Origin: Vombatus ursinus
Taxonomy: Eukaryota; Chordata; Mammalia; Diprotodontia; Vombatidae
Direction of reading: 5' to 3'
Assembly: GCF_900497805.2 (NCBI RefSeq)
Contig: NW_020954570.1
Coordinates: 9,518,586-9,582,585 of the forward strand
Length of the DNA stretch: 64,000 nucleotides
In this document: positions 34,940-46,500 of the stretch, one piece after another
Numbering within the stretch: position 1 is the stretch's first letter
Layout: each line of letters starts with the position of its first letter
Notes under the pieces: model-generated
The model's input: the letters and a program-made list of their open reading frames with translations, nothing else
What the model was told of the DNA's origin: nothing
Database searches by the model: none
Translations under genes and position numbers: made by a program

Positions 34940-37910
34940 TTTTTTAAATTTATTTATTTTTAGTTTTCACATTCACTTCCATAATATTTTGAGTTCCAAA
35001 TTTTGTCCCCATCTCATCCCTCCCCCCACCCCAAAATGGCATGCATTCTGAATACCCCTTCCCCTAATCTGCCCTCTCTTCTATCTCTGCCCCTCCTTCT
35101 CTTATCCCTTCCACTTCAATTTTCCTGTAGGGCAGGATAGATTTCTATACCCCACTGCCTATATATCTTATTTCCCAGTTGCATGTTAAAAAAATTTTTT
35201 TTAACATTTATTTTTTAAAACTTTGGGTTCCAAATTTTCTCCCTTTCTCCCTTTCCACCTACCCTCATTGAGAAGGCAAGCAATTTGATACAGGTTATAC
35301 ATGTGTAGTCATGCAAAACACTTTAGTAGTCATACTGTGGAAAGCTAACTATATTTCCCTTCATCCTATCCCGCCCCCTATTTATTCTATTCTCTCTTTT
35401 GACCCTGTCCCTGCTCAGAAGTGTTTGCTTCTGATTACCCCCTCCCCCAATCTGCCCTCCCCTCTATCATCCCCCCGCTCTCTTATCCCCTTCCCCCCTA
35501 TTTTCCTGTAAGGTAATATAGATTTCCATACCCAATTGAATGTGTATGTTATTCCTTCCTTAAGCCAAATCCTATGAGAATAAGATTCACTCATTCCCTC
35601 ACCTTCACCTCCACTTCCCCTCCATTGTAAAAGCCTTTTCTGTTTGTTTTTTTTTGTGAGATAACTTACCCCATTCTACCTTTCCCTTTTTCCTTCTCCC
35701 AGTATAATCCTCTCTCATCCCTTAATTTTATTCTCCAGATATCACCCATTCATCTTCAACTCACCCTGTGCCCTCTATTTATCTATCTATCCATATATAT
35801 ATATATCTATATGTATATATAGATATATATATATATATATAATACATACATATAATATTTTCCCCTCTAACTACCCTAAGACTGACAAAGGTCTCATGAG
35901 TTACAAATATCAACTTTCCATGCAGGAATGTAAACAGCTCAACCTTAATAAGTCCCTTATGAGCTCTCTTTCCTGTTTACTTCTTCATGTTTCATTTGAG
36001 TCTTGTATTTGAAAGTCATATTTTCTTTTCAGCTCTGGTTTTTTCATCAAGAGTTGAAAGTCCTCTATTTCACTGAATGTCCATTTTTTCCCCTGAAGGA
36101 TTATGCTCAGTTTTGCTGGGTAGGTGATTCTTGGTTGTAATCCTATCTCCTTTGACTTCCAGGAATATTATATTCCAAGCCCTGTGGTCCCTTAATGTAG
36201 AAGCTGCTAAATCTTGTGTTATCCTGATTGTGTTTCCATAATACTTGAATTGTTTCTTTCTGGTCACTTGCAATATTTTCTCCTTGACCTGGGAACTCTG
36301 GAATTTGGCTACAATATTCCTAGGAATTTTCCTTTGGAGATCTCTTTCAGGAGGTAATCACTGGATTCTTTCCATTTCTATTTTATCCTCTGGTTCTAGA
36401 ATATCAGGGCAGTTTTCACTGATAATTTCTTAAAGATGATGTCTAAGTTCTTTTTTTGATCATGGCTTTCAGATAGTCCAATAATTTTAAAGTTATCTCT
36501 CCTGGATCTATTTTCCAGGTCAGTTGCTTTTCCAATGAGATATTTCACATTGTCTTCTATTTTTTCATTCTTTTGGTTTTATTTTTATAATGTCTTGATT
36601 TCTCATAAAGTCTCTAGCTTCCAGTTGCTCCATTCTAATTTTTAAGGAAGTATTTTCTTCAGTGAGCTTTTGGACTTCCTTTTCCATTTGGTCAATTCTG
36701 CTTTTTAAGGCATTCTTCTCCTCACTGGCTTTTTGGACCTCTTTTGCCATTTGGGTTAAGCTATTTTTTAAGGTGTTATTTTCTTCAGTATTTTTTTTGG
36801 GTCTCCTTTAGCAAGCTGTTGACTTGTTTTTCATGATTTTCTTGCATCACTCCCATTTCTTTTCCCAGTTTTTCCTCTATTTCTCTTACTTGCTTCTTAA
36901 AATCCTTTTTGAGCTCTTCCATGGCCTGGGACCAATTCATATTTTTCTTGGAGGCTTTGGGTGTAGCAGCTTTGACTTTGTTGTCTTCTTCTGGTTGTAT
37001 GTTTTGATTTTCTTTGTTACCAAAGAAAGATTCTATGGTCTGACTTTTTTTTCACCTTTGTTTACTCATAATCCCAGTCAATTACTTGAGTTTTAAACAC
37101 TTTGTAAGGTAGGGGTCTGCTTCCAATGTACTGTCCCAAGCTTTGGGGGTTTTGTGCAGCTGTTTTCAGAGATACTTCTAGGGACCTGTAAGTTTTCAGT
37201 TCTCCCAAGGCGGTATGATCAAGGGTGAGGTGTTTACTCTTTTCCTGGCCTGTGCTGTAGTCTATGAGTGACCACAAGCACTCTTTTCTACCTTGGAACT
37301 GTGAGAAGGATCCCCTCTCCACTGCCCCTACAAGCTCCACCACATCAGCACTCCTCATCGCCCCAGGATCACCACCCAGAACTGTGACCCAGATCTAAGC
37401 ACAGGCAAAGCAAGAGAATCCTGCCTCAGCACCAGCAAAAGATCCCTGCAATCCCCCTCTTATCAGTCACTCAATTCCCTCTCAGTCTGTGGGCCGGAAG
37501 CTCTGGAAACAGCTGCTGCCCCACAGCCAAGTGCAGGAACTGAGGCTGGGACCTAGGTTCTCTCTCACCACAGTCACAGACTTTTCCTACTGACTTTCTA
37601 AGTTTTTCCTTGGCATTTGTGGGTTGAGAAGTCTGGAAACCGTCAAAGCTACCCGCGATTCATTCCTCTGAGGCCTGCTCCAGATTCACTGAGGCCTGTT
37701 TTGCCTGCATGCCCACGCCAAGCTGCGTTCCTCTCCCAGCTGGACATGATAGACCTTTCTGATCACCCATCCAGGTTGTCTTGGGCTAGAAATATGTTTC
37801 ACTCTGTCTTTTTGTGGGTTCTGCTGCTCTAGAATTTGTTTAGTCAATTTTTTACAGGTATTTGGAGGAGTTTAGCGGAGAGCTCAAGTAAGCCAGTGCT
37901 TTCATTCCAC
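34940..37910 (-). mobile_element. HAL1 (half-L1) retrotransposon, nearly full length, minus strand
   Basis: In minus orientation: 5' UTR (from about 37910, missing roughly the first 20 nt), ORF1 (about 36750-36060), purine-rich post-ORF1 region with a TA/TATC tract (35788-35850), and two tandem 3'-end modules (35520-35205 and 35200-34945) ending in an A-rich tail. No ORF2. The module order is the same as in the outer HAL1 at 7.8-12.1 kb, so the two are members of one family. Confidence 0.87.
36060..36750 (-). pseudogene. HAL1 ORF1 remnant (L1 ORF1p-like)
   Basis: Starts MAKEVQKASEEKNALKSRID, a coiled coil. After frame breaks it includes the RRM-type 'DLENRSRRDNFKI' segment and the C-terminal 'KKQFKYYGNTIRITQDLAAS' segment. 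The protein would bind element RNA. Frameshifts and stops make it non-functional. Confidence 0.85.
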
Positions 37911-37966
37911 ATATTTATTTATATAAATAGATATACACTTACATATTATGTATAATACATATATAT

Positions 37967-38082
37967 CTTTTAATCTTCAATCGTGATTCTGGCCACCTGT
38001 CACATATACACATATTATACATCATATAGATATAGATATGGAACATACAGGTGGCCAGGATCACACAATTTTTGATTAAAAG
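37967..38082. repeat. Inverted repeat / hairpin
   Basis: Left arm CTTTTAATCTTCAATCGTGA then TTCTGGCCACCTGT (37967-38000). The right arm 38047-38082 is its near-perfect complement. The loop is about 46 nt and AT-rich. Weaker symmetry continues outward to roughly 37930 and 38135. It resembles a palindromic mini-transposon. Confidence 0.85.
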
Positions 38083-38334
38083 CTTCAAGAGACCTTAAAG
38101 ATTTATATGCATAATATACACACCCATACTATATACACAAATGTATGTATATATGCATTGCATTTATGTTTTCATGTTTTCTAATGACACTCTATGTTTC
38201 TACATTGGCTACACACACAATACACACACACACTCACATACACATGTCTAGATCTGTGACTGCATTGGTATCAGAAGGAACTCTCTTTACTAATGCAAAT
38301 TAGCAGCTGTTCTTCACTTTATAACCTTAGAGAG

Positions 38335-38455
38335 TTGTCTGCGGACATTTAGAGGTTAAATGACTTATTCAGGGTCACTAAGCTAATGTGTCAAAATATA
38401 TACTCACATTCATGGCTTTCTGACTTCAAGTTCAGCTCCTTACTACTCCATTCTA
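38335..38455 (-). mobile_element. MIR-like SINE fragment
   Basis: AGGTTAAATGACTTATTCAG, GGGTCACTAAGCTAATGTG, TTTCTGACTTCAAGTTCAG: the diverged MIR core in reverse orientation. Confidence 0.6.
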
Positions 38456-38619
38456 ATGCCTTTCTGTTCTTATACAATAAGTTAGACATTGTGTAATATA
38501 CACTATAATATGCTAGCAATTAGCCATTTTTTGTATTTTTTGTGTTTTGAATCCTAATATATGTATATAAAAATAAAAAATAATACCACATATCAAATGT
38601 GTTGCTGTTGTTACATCTT

Positions 38620-38873
38620 TTTTTTTTTTTTAGCTGTGTCCAACTCTTTGTGACCCCAATGGGATTTTCTTGGCAAAAATACTGATTTACCATTTCCTTC
38701 ACCAGGCTTCCCATTTTACAGTTTACAGTTGAAGAATCTGAGGCAAACAGAGGTTAAGTGACTTGCCCAGGGTCATATAGCTAGTATGTGTCTGAGGTTA
38801 GATTTGAACTCAGGTCCACCTGACTCTAGGCCCAGCACTCTATCCAGTGCACCACCTAGCTGCCCTTCATAAC
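38620..38873 (-). mobile_element. tRNA-derived CORE-SINE with RTE/BovB-like tail
   Basis: The reverse complement runs from GGGCAGCTAGGTGGTGCACT through CTAGCTATATGACCCTGGGC to AAGAAAATCCCATTGGGGTC. Followed on the plus strand by a (CA)n tract. Confidence 0.92.
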
Positions 38874-38875
38874 AA

Positions 38876-38878
<3 letters not shown>

Positions 38879-38910
<32 letters not shown>
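38879..38910. repeat. (CA)n microsatellite
   Basis: About 16 CA units next to the head end of the SINE. Confidence 0.97.
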
Positions 38911-38912
<2 letters not shown>

Positions 38913-39199
38913 TGGCATGATATATAATTTGAACAGACAAAAATCTTGACTTTGTCTTAACAAATATGAATGCTATAAACTTTTTAAAATGTGAGGGCCA
39001 CCAAGGTGCCTTCAAGCTCTAAATTTGTAATTATACTCTTATGACAGCAGAACTATTATGATAAATTAACACATTGCCATGTACTTAATTCTTAGTTCTT
39101 TGACTCAGAAGATTTGAATAAATCAGAATTTACAATCAAAAAAGAAACAAAGAATGACACAGAAATGGATGACTTCTGCTTAAGCCCAATCTAAGCCAT

Positions 39200-39360
39200 T
39201 CCCAAAGAAGGAAGAAGGAGGAAGAGGAGGAGGAGACAGAGGAAGTGGGAGGGGAAGGGGGAGTGGAAGAGAAGGAGAGGAGGAGGAGAGAAAGAGGAAG
39301 AGGAAGAAGATGAAGATCTTGTTCACTTGATGAGAGTCTTCTTTCTTTCTTTCTTTGGCA
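39200..39360. repeat. Purine-rich tract plus (TTTC)n
   Basis: About 120 nt of almost pure G/A (AGGAGGAAGAGGAGGAGGAG type) at 39205-39320, then four TTTC units at 39341-39357. The minus-strand open frame across it is a low-complexity artefact (S/L/P rich). Confidence 0.92.
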
Positions 39361-39539
39361 GATGTCCATAACTTATTTTTAAATTACAACGCATATTTTA
39401 TTGTGTATGACACAATCATCATAACCTGAATAGTTATTTTTAAAATGTCATCTAATGTATGTTTTTATGGTTATAAAATAATCTACTTATAAATGAATTG
39501 CATGCTTCATTCTGCCACCTCAAATTCAAAACGTCAAAG

Positions 39540-41145
39540 ACTGAGCATTTATAGACTTAAATCTATATTCAGCCTTTTCCCATTCTGTCAGGCTTCATTT
39601 TATATTGTCATCAATACCCATCATCCATCCCTGCTAACTATTATCCTATATCTCTTTTCTCCTTTATAGCAAATCTCCTGGCCATCAACAATAGGTGCTT
39701 CTACTTTCTTTCCTCTTCCTTTTCCTTCTTTTTAATCCTCTAACAATCTAGCTCCCACCTTTTTTTATTCCTCCAAATCCCCTTTGTCTAAAGTTATTAA
39801 TGATGTCTTCGTTGCCAAATCCAAAATCCTTTTCTCAATCCTAATTCTCCTTGATCTCTCTGTAGCCTCTGACACTGTTGGTGACTTTTCCTCAAAATTC
39901 TCTTCTCCTTAGGTTTTCAGGATACCTTTTTCTCTTGGTTTTCCTCTTACCTATCTCACTGCTCCTTCTCAGTCTCCTTTACTGAATCCTCTTCTAAATC
40001 AGACCCTTTAACTATTTGCCCTTAGGATTCTGTCCTGGGCCCTCTTTGCTCTTTACTTTACTTTTTTTATTTTTACTTTACTTCACTTGGTGATCTCTTC
40101 AGTTCCCATGGACATTACCATCTCTGTGCTGCCTCCGCTGACCTGCAATCGTCACAGCTCAGACTGCCTTTCAAACATCTCTAATGAGATGTTCAGCAGA
40201 CATCTGAAACTTAACATGTCCAAAACAGAACTAATTCTCTTTCCCCCTGAACCCTCCCCTTCTCACCTTCCCTATTACTGTATAGAACAACATCACTCTC
40301 ATAGTCTCTCAGAGTCACAATTTAGGAGTCATCCTTGACTCCTCACTATCTCTTCTCCTCCCTCCCCCCATGTCCAATCTTCTTGCCAAGGTCTATAGAT
40401 TTCACCCTTGCGACATCTCTCACATATGCTCATTTCTCCTTTCTGACACTGCCATCACTCCAATGAAGGTCCTCATCACTTCATGCCTGGATTATTATAA
40501 TAGCCTGCTGGTGGGTCTGCCTGCTTCAAGTCTCTCTACACTCCAATTCGTCCTCAATTCAGTGACTAAAGTGATTTATCTAGAGCTCAGGTCCAATCAT
40601 GTTATCCTCCCTCCCTCAATAAATTCCAGTGGTTTCCTATTGATTCCAGGAACAAATACAAAATGCTACATTTGGCATTCAAAGTCCTTCATAACCTAGC
40701 CCTCTGCAACCTTTCCAGTTTTCTTACCCTTTATTTCCCAACATGGACTCTTCAATCCAGTGACACTGGTCTCCTGGCTGTTCCACAAACAAAACATTCT
40801 ATCTCTTGTCTCTGGGTATTCTCTACAGCTGTCCCTGATGCCTGCCTGGAACACTTTGCCTCTTCTGCTCCAACTACTGACTTCCTAGCCGTATTTATGT
40901 CCCACTTACATTCCTACCTTCTACTGGAAGTTGTCACTAATCCCTCTTAATTTCATCACTTTCCTTGAGCTATTTCCTATTTATCCTGTATGTGTGTTGC
41001 TTTGTAAATATTTGTTTGTACATTGTCTCCACTATTAGACTGTAAGCTCCCTGAGGGCAGGAACAGACTTTTGCTTCTTTTATATACCCAGTACTTAGCA
41101 CAGTGTCTGATACAAAAGAAGTGCTTAATAAACATTTATTGATTA
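39540..41145 (+). mobile_element. L2 LINE, reverse transcriptase to 3' end
   Basis: Plus-strand L2. The RT motif 'LILLDLSVASDTV' (near 39840) is followed by 'HLKLNMSKTELILF' (KTE motif, 40199-40240), 'LGVILDSSL' equivalents, 'TSCLDYYNSLLVGLPASSL' (40480-40535) and 'LQFVLNSVTKV', then the L2 3' end (TAAGCTCCCTGAGGGCAGG; TAATAAACATTTATTGATTA). The best preserved L2 of the window, but with several frameshifts and no complete ORF. Confidence 0.87.
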
Positions 41146-41394
41146 AAATAGGAAATCATTCTTTCTTTATGAATGTCAATGATAACCTCGGTGATTTTAA
41201 GATCTGCTCTTGGAAAATGTTATTATTCATATTACTAAAATGGTTATCTAATTAAGTCAACAAAATAATGTACAGTATAATATATAGATAATGTAGAATA
41301 TAGTAAGCATTTAAAAAGTAAAAGCTGACATAAAATAAAGCAAATAAAAATTGAGAGAAAAATAGCATAACAAAGTCAAATAAGATGATTTAGT

Positions 41395-41702
41395 ACTTTC
41401 ATCTTATTTTGTTGTGATTCATACAGTCAAAAGCTTTAGTCAATAAAGCAAAAGTAGATGTTTTTCTGGACCTTCCTTGCTTTCACCATAATCCAGTGAA
41501 TGTTAGCAATTGGGTCTATAGTTCTGTTGCCTCTTTGAAAGCCAGTCTGCTCTTCTGGTAATTCTCAGTTCACATATTGCAGAAGCCTAGTTTACAGAAT
41601 CTTAATCATAACCTTGTTGGTGTGTGAAATAAGCACAATTGTTCAGTAATTTGAACATTCTTTGGCATTGCCTTTCTTTAGGATTGGGATGTAAAATTAT
41701 CT
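41395..41702 (-). mobile_element. RTE/BovB LINE reverse transcriptase fragment
   Basis: Antisense to the RTE RT region: TCAAAAGCTTTAGTCAATAA, 'AGATGTTTTTCTGGACCTTC', GAAAGCCAGTCTGCTCTTCT, and 'TTGCCTTTCTTTAGGATTGG'. RTE elements are the likely enzyme source for the RTE-tailed SINEs here. Confidence 0.8.
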
Positions 41703-41704
41703 TT

Positions 41705-42275
41705 TCCAAAATAGTTGGAAATAAGTTGCTATAAATACTTTTGTATATATAGATCTTCTCTCTTTTTCTTTGAATTCTTTAGATTGTAGACCTAGTAGCA
41801 ACATTGCAAAATATGCATAGTTTTATAGCCTTTGGGCATAGTTCCAAATTGTTCTCCAGAATGATTGAACCACTTCACAACACCAGCAGTTGATTAGTGT
41901 ACCTATTTTACCTCATCCTTTCTAGTATTTGTCATTTCTGATAGGTGTGAGGTGGTATCAGTTATTTTAATTTACCTTTCTCTAATCAATAGTGATTTAG
42001 AGTATTTTCTTCATATGACTATAAATAGCTTTGATGTCTTTTGCTGAAATATGCCTGCTCTTATCCTTTGACCATTTATCAATTTTATAATGGCTCTTAC
42101 ATTTATAAATTGGACTCAGTTCCCTATTTGAGAAAAGAGGCATTTATCAGAGAAATTTACAGTAATTTTTTATATTACTTCACTGACTATGGTACCTTTT
42201 ATTAAAATCTAGTTTGCCTAATTATCTCTTTTAATTAGGTCTATTTTTATTTTTGCTTTGTCTGAAATCATGATT
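41705..42275 (-). mobile_element. L1 fragment (antisense) with internal deletion
   Basis: 41705-42170 matches the antisense L1 3' region (GTTCTCCAGAATGATTGAAC; ATAGGTGTGAGGTGGTATC). From about 42180 it switches to the antisense endonuclease region (TATCTCTTTTAATTAGGTC; CTGAAATCATGATTGCTAAC), which lies kilobases away in an intact L1. Confidence 0.7.
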
Positions 42276-42289
42276 GCTAACAGCTATAA

Positions 42290-42365
42290 ATTTCAGAAAT
42301 AACACTTGAATCCAGGTCTTTCTGACTCCAAGGCTTCTAACCATTAAGCCATCCTGCCTTTCTTT
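42290..42365 (-). mobile_element. MIR-like SINE fragment
   Basis: AACACTTGAATCCAGGTCTT, TCTGACTCCAAGGCTTC, 'TTAAGCCATCCTGCC': reverse MIR head. Confidence 0.6.
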
Positions 42366-42384
42366 ATAATACATTGTAGAGGAA

Positions 42385-42545
42385 AAATGCTAAATATAGA
42401 ATCAGAGACCCCTGGTTCAAATCTTAGTTCTTGCTGTCTTTATGACCATGAGTAAATTAGGTAATCTATCTGGACCTCAATCCCCTTATTTAAAAATGAA
42501 TGCAAAAGTGTAGATTACCTTCAAGGACTAATGTGAGTTTCAAAA
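42385..42545 (+). mobile_element. MIR/MON1-like SINE
   Basis: AATATAGAATCAGAGACCCC, TGGTTCAAATCTTAG, TTATGACCATGAGTAAATTA, TCTGGACCTCAATCCCCTTA. A diverged CORE-SINE. Confidence 0.65.
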
Positions 42546-42671
42546 TAGAGAAAATAGTAAGAAAATTCTCTTAGAAATAGAAAAAAAAACAAAAATATCA
42601 GTGGATATAACGGGATAAAGAATAAATTATATATTAATTATCAATACTACCTTATACTAGGCAAAAAATGG

Positions 42672-42810
42672 AAAAGTAGATTGTGTGGGACAACGGCCAC
42701 ACTAGAATGAAAAGTTCGGAGGCTGAGTCAGAGATCAGAAAAGGTTTTATTCTTTCTCATAAGAAAAGGCATAGCCCTCGTCGCTCCAGCAGCGACAGCC
42801 AGGGAGTGCA
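42672..42810 (-). mobile_element. LTR fragment, 3' end, CpG-retaining
   Basis: In minus orientation it contains GAATAAAACCTTTTCTGATC (poly(A) signal) and runs to GTGTGGCCGTTGTCCCACAC, then A. Seven or so CpGs survive in about 140 nt, against an AT-rich, CpG-poor surround, which suggests a younger insertion. No retroviral genes are attached, and the 5' part of the LTR is not evident. Family unnamed. Confidence 0.55.
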
Positions 42811-42889
42811 CATTATTAATAACAGTGGGAGAAATGTGTTTGCATATATACTTAATTAGTTTTGAAAATCTTTGTTTAATACTTTGTGA

Positions 42890-43130
42890 TACAGGGTAAA
42901 GACTAGACCTCTGATTTCAATCACTGTAATGGAGAACACTCCTATAAGGAAACTCCTGGAACAATGTAGGTCAGCAACTTCTCTAGACCCTATAATCTTA
43001 AAGAGTAACCTAGAGAGTTTAAGTGGTTTCCCCAGCAGAATACAGTCAATAAGTATTAGAGGAGGGATTTAAACCTATATCTTCTGAGTCAGCTTCTTAA
43101 CTTTAAAGCCCAACTGCCATGTGCTGCCCA
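42890..43130 (-). mobile_element. MIR-related CORE-SINE
   Basis: CCTAGAGAGTTTAAGTGGTT, CAATAAGTATTAGAGGAGGG, ATTTAAACCTATATCTTCTG, CATGTGCTGCCC, preceded by 'CTCTGATTTCAATCACTGTA'. Reverse orientation, old. Confidence 0.6.
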
Positions 43131-43139
43131 ATATCCTGA

Positions 43140-43940
43140 AAATGTTTCTATCCTGGGTTGCTTATAAAGTGCTATCAGAGATGAAAAATATAACCCCCAA
43201 AGATATATACTATCCAAAAGGGAAATGTTCATCACCGGCTACATTTACAAAAACATGATACTCTTTTTTTTTTTTTAAATCCTATCCACAATCAGGCAAA
43301 AGATTTTGTTGAAATTTGACAAGTAATTTTCCATGATTCCCTGATGTCAATAAGGTTTTCTTGGAAAGTATTCAGAAGGTGCTGAATGTTTTATAATTTT
43401 AATAAATAAGTCCAAAACTCACTGAAAGTATTCACTTAGAAAATTTTAAATAGGTTAGAAAATTCCAAGTTTTTAAGGTGTGCATTTATGAAAACTTTTA
43501 TAAATGATACTTAAATAGCTTCCAAAAAAAGGGGGGGAGGAATTAGTTTCTAAATACTTTGCCAAATTGTGATTACTTCATTATAGGAGTTTGCTAGTAG
43601 ATGTTTCACAACTGTACGTACAATATCTTCTCCATCACTTTCTTAAGTCTATACAATCCACAAAACAATGAATCAAGCCCTAAATTATGGCATTTACTGA
43701 TTCTGTAAATGCTCATACTTAAAATTTAATAATCAGCCAAGCAAGTTCAAGCTTGCTCCAGCACAACCCTGCTTCCTCCTATCAACAGGTAACATATCCA
43801 AAGGCACAATATATGTGTTAGGTGGGGTTCATCATTAATGGTAATGAATGTAGTTCAAATGATCTTGAAAATTCCAAGTTTAAACAAGTGGACTTATTGT
43901 CAGATCTGATTAGATAGATCATTATTGTTCTTATGTCACA
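43140..43940. other. No gene seen; unassigned
   Basis: AT-rich intron-like sequence. No repeat recognised. Confidence 0.4.
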
Positions 43941-43943
43941 CAT

Positions 43944-44215
43944 GAGCAGCTAGGTGTCTCAGTGGATAGAGCTCTGGGCCTGCAGTCAGGAGGTTCTGAA
44001 CTCAAATTTGGCCTCAGACACTTACTAGCTGTGTATACCTAGGCAAGTCACTTAATCTCTGTTTGCCTTAGTTTCCTTATCTGAAAAATGGAAATAATAA
44101 TAATACCTACCTCCCCTTTGTCAGGAACAAGTGAGATAATAGTTGTAAAGCTTTTAGCACAGTACCTGGTGAAAAGCAGGTACTATACAAGTGTTAGTTA
44201 TTATTATTATTATTG
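43944..44215 (+). mobile_element. THER1/MIR-type SINE
   Basis: GAGCAGCTAGGTGTCTCAG, GCCTCAGACACTTACTAGC, TTGCCTTAGTTTCCTTATC, GTGAGATAATAGTTGTAAAG, GCACAGTACCTGG, ending in (TTA)n. Confidence 0.92.
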
Positions 44216-44449
44216 TTGTGTGACTGATTATTGTGTGGTTTGTACTAGGAGAAGCAGTGTCAGAAGTATCATCTTCTTTTTGTTCACTTATGCTTTCATT
44301 TTATCTTTAATCTTTATCTTCCTTGCTGGAATCTTTTTAAGTCATTCATTTTATCAATGTTGATTCAATGAAAAGTAGACAATCTACTCCATAAAAAAAT
44401 ACAAATGTCTCAATACAGCAAAAGTGAACAAACAATTGAGGGTTCCACT

Positions 44450-44930
44450 GTTAACCCTTTCACACTGTGGAACTTCACTCTTCCCTTGGCATTCTATTGG
44501 TTGAGAACAAACCCCAAAACCTGAAAAAGTTTTTAGAATGATTTTATTCAGTCATTTGGCAGAGGAGAGAGCTAGAAATAGATGTGGTTCCCTCTTCAAG
44601 TCTCTGTGAGATTTATGTTATTTAGAGTTCAGACAAGAATATCAGCACACTAAACGCACATAAACAGTTTCCAGAGATGGGCAGTTCCCCAGGCAAGGTT
44701 GCTTGAGTTGTCTATCAGCAGGTAAGTAAAAATATTCAATCTAATTGGGGAAATCCCAAACACAAGGTTTGGGTGGACTCAAAACAAGACCTGGGTAGTA
44801 TTTAAGCATTCCCTCAAGCCCTGGCTTTCCTAAATTGTCTCTGAGGTCAGCCTGACCTCTGCTGAAAACTTGGGGTTACACATTTTTTCTAGCAACATTA
44901 AACTAGGTTCAAATAATATTAATAAATAAT
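44450..44930 (-). mobile_element. Probable LTR of an old endogenous retrovirus-like element
   Basis: In minus orientation: a TATA-like 'CTTAAATACTACCC', splice-donor-like 'TTACTTACCTGC' in the antisense, then GAATAAAATCATTCTAAAAA and about 90 nt to a terminal region near GGGTTAACAGTGGAACC. This looks like an LTR R/U5 end. Old, family not identified. Confidence 0.38.
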
Positions 44931-44931
44931 A

Positions 44932-45100
44932 GGGACAGCTAGGTGGCGCAGTGGATAGAGCAACGGCCTTGAAGTCAAGAGGACCTGAGTTCAAATTTGG
45001 ATTCAGACCAAACACTTGACACTTACTAGCTGTGTGACCCTGGGCAAGTCACTTAACCCCAATTGCCTAAAATAAATGAATAAATAAATAAATAAATAAA
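44932..45100 (+). mobile_element. tRNA-derived CORE-SINE
   Basis: GGGACAGCTAGGTGGCGCAG, still with a CpG. The core reads ACTAGCTGTGTGACCCTGGG, and the tail is (AAAT)n. Close to consensus, so young. Confidence 0.96.
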
Positions 45101-46059
45101 AAATAATGAAGCATTTTCTCCAAGTTCCTCTCTAGTGGAACTTTTAAAAGTCCAACATTCTCATACTAATGGAAGCATAATTACAGAAATAGAGAACTGG
45201 GTTAAAGTCTCAGAGAACATTCATTAAAATAATCCAATTTATTGGTGACATTCTCTTCGCTCCCTATCTCGCCTAGAGTTTGAAAGAATTCCTTTAAGGA
45301 AGAGTAGGGGCTGGATTGGTGATAAAATTTTCCCAACTTATTCTGGTCAGAGGAATCGATTTGAGTAAGCCTCTTGGGCTAAAACTTATACTAGGAAACA
45401 AGCATACTATACAATATAGGGAGATTTACCAGGCATTGAAAGCAACAGCAGCAAAGAAGACATGTGTCCATGAGTATCACAAAAAATCAAAATGCTTCCT
45501 TCAATGTAATAAAAATTGAATAAACTTAGTTAAGCAAATAATCATATATGCCCAAAGGGGGAAAACCTTGTTAAGCAGACTCTCTAGGAAAACTAAGTCT
45601 TGTAACAGATTAAATTACATTTAGAGGGTTCACAATGGACACAATTATCACCAAGATAATAAAGAAAACTAGGCTGAGCTAACAAATAACTAAATTATTT
45701 TGGGAAGCTCAAACTTCCTGCTTCTATCTGAGGAATATCAAATAGTTAACATTATTAGTTAACATTATTTTTGCATAAGTCAGCTTTTGGTCAGGTAACA
45801 TTAATATTAACAGAAGACAGGGTTTTAGTTAATGAAAGCTGCAGGAGGTATGGTCCTGGATATGAGAAAAATAAATAAAATGGACTTGAGCATACCCTCT
45901 AGAAGGCAAACATAAAACAAAAAACACTAAAGAGACAGCAGGACAACAATGATCATCAATATTAAATAGCACAAAGTCTTCTTGTTCCTGGTAACCCACT
46001 TCAAATATCCATTTAATTATTATCTCTCATCCTGAGTGCCAGCTGTTTGAGTCCCAGAT

Positions 46060-46500
46060 ATATACACACGTAGCTGCCTGATTGGCTCCTCTGGTCTCAA
46101 GTCAATTGTAGGGGTTCCTTAGATTATGTTGCTAAAATCTAAAACCCAGCTCAAACTTTATAGAACTAATCTTATTAAACACAGAACTATGAGATCATCA
46201 AATTAGGAACACATAATTCACTTAGAAGTTCAGAAAATTTCAGTTTTCATATTACCACTTGCTTTTCTATCTTTACCTGAACTCTGCATGTAATATGAAC
46301 AATGCCATCTACAAGTTGAAGGAAGAATCTTAAAAAAAAAAGATCCATGAAGGTCTGTAAGTCCTTCTGTCTCTCAATATTATGAAACAGGGAAAAACCC
46401 ATGATTTAAAATTTTCCTTACACAACTACTAATGTAATTTCATAGGTAAAACATTAATCCAATTTTGAGAACTTATTCCAAAAACATACTCAAAGGATTT
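46060..46500 (-). repeat. Interspersed repeat segment shared with 62650-63180
   Basis: Shared strings in the same order: 'AACACATAATTCACTTAGAA' against 'AACCCATAATTCCCCGAAAA', 'CAGAAAATTTCAGTTTT' against 'CAGAGAATTTCAGTTTT', GCCATCTACAAGTTGAAGGA against GCCATCAACAGGCTTAAGGA, and 'AATCCAATTTTGAGAACTTA' against 'AATTCAATCTTGAGAACTCA'. Identity is clearly above chance over about 450 nt. Strand is given by comparison with the ERV next to the other copy. Confidence 0.75.

Noticed and set aside
40087-40699. Two adjacent ORFs with reverse-transcriptase-like motifs
   Set aside because: They belong to the decayed L2 element at 39540-41145 and are annotated there, not as host genes.
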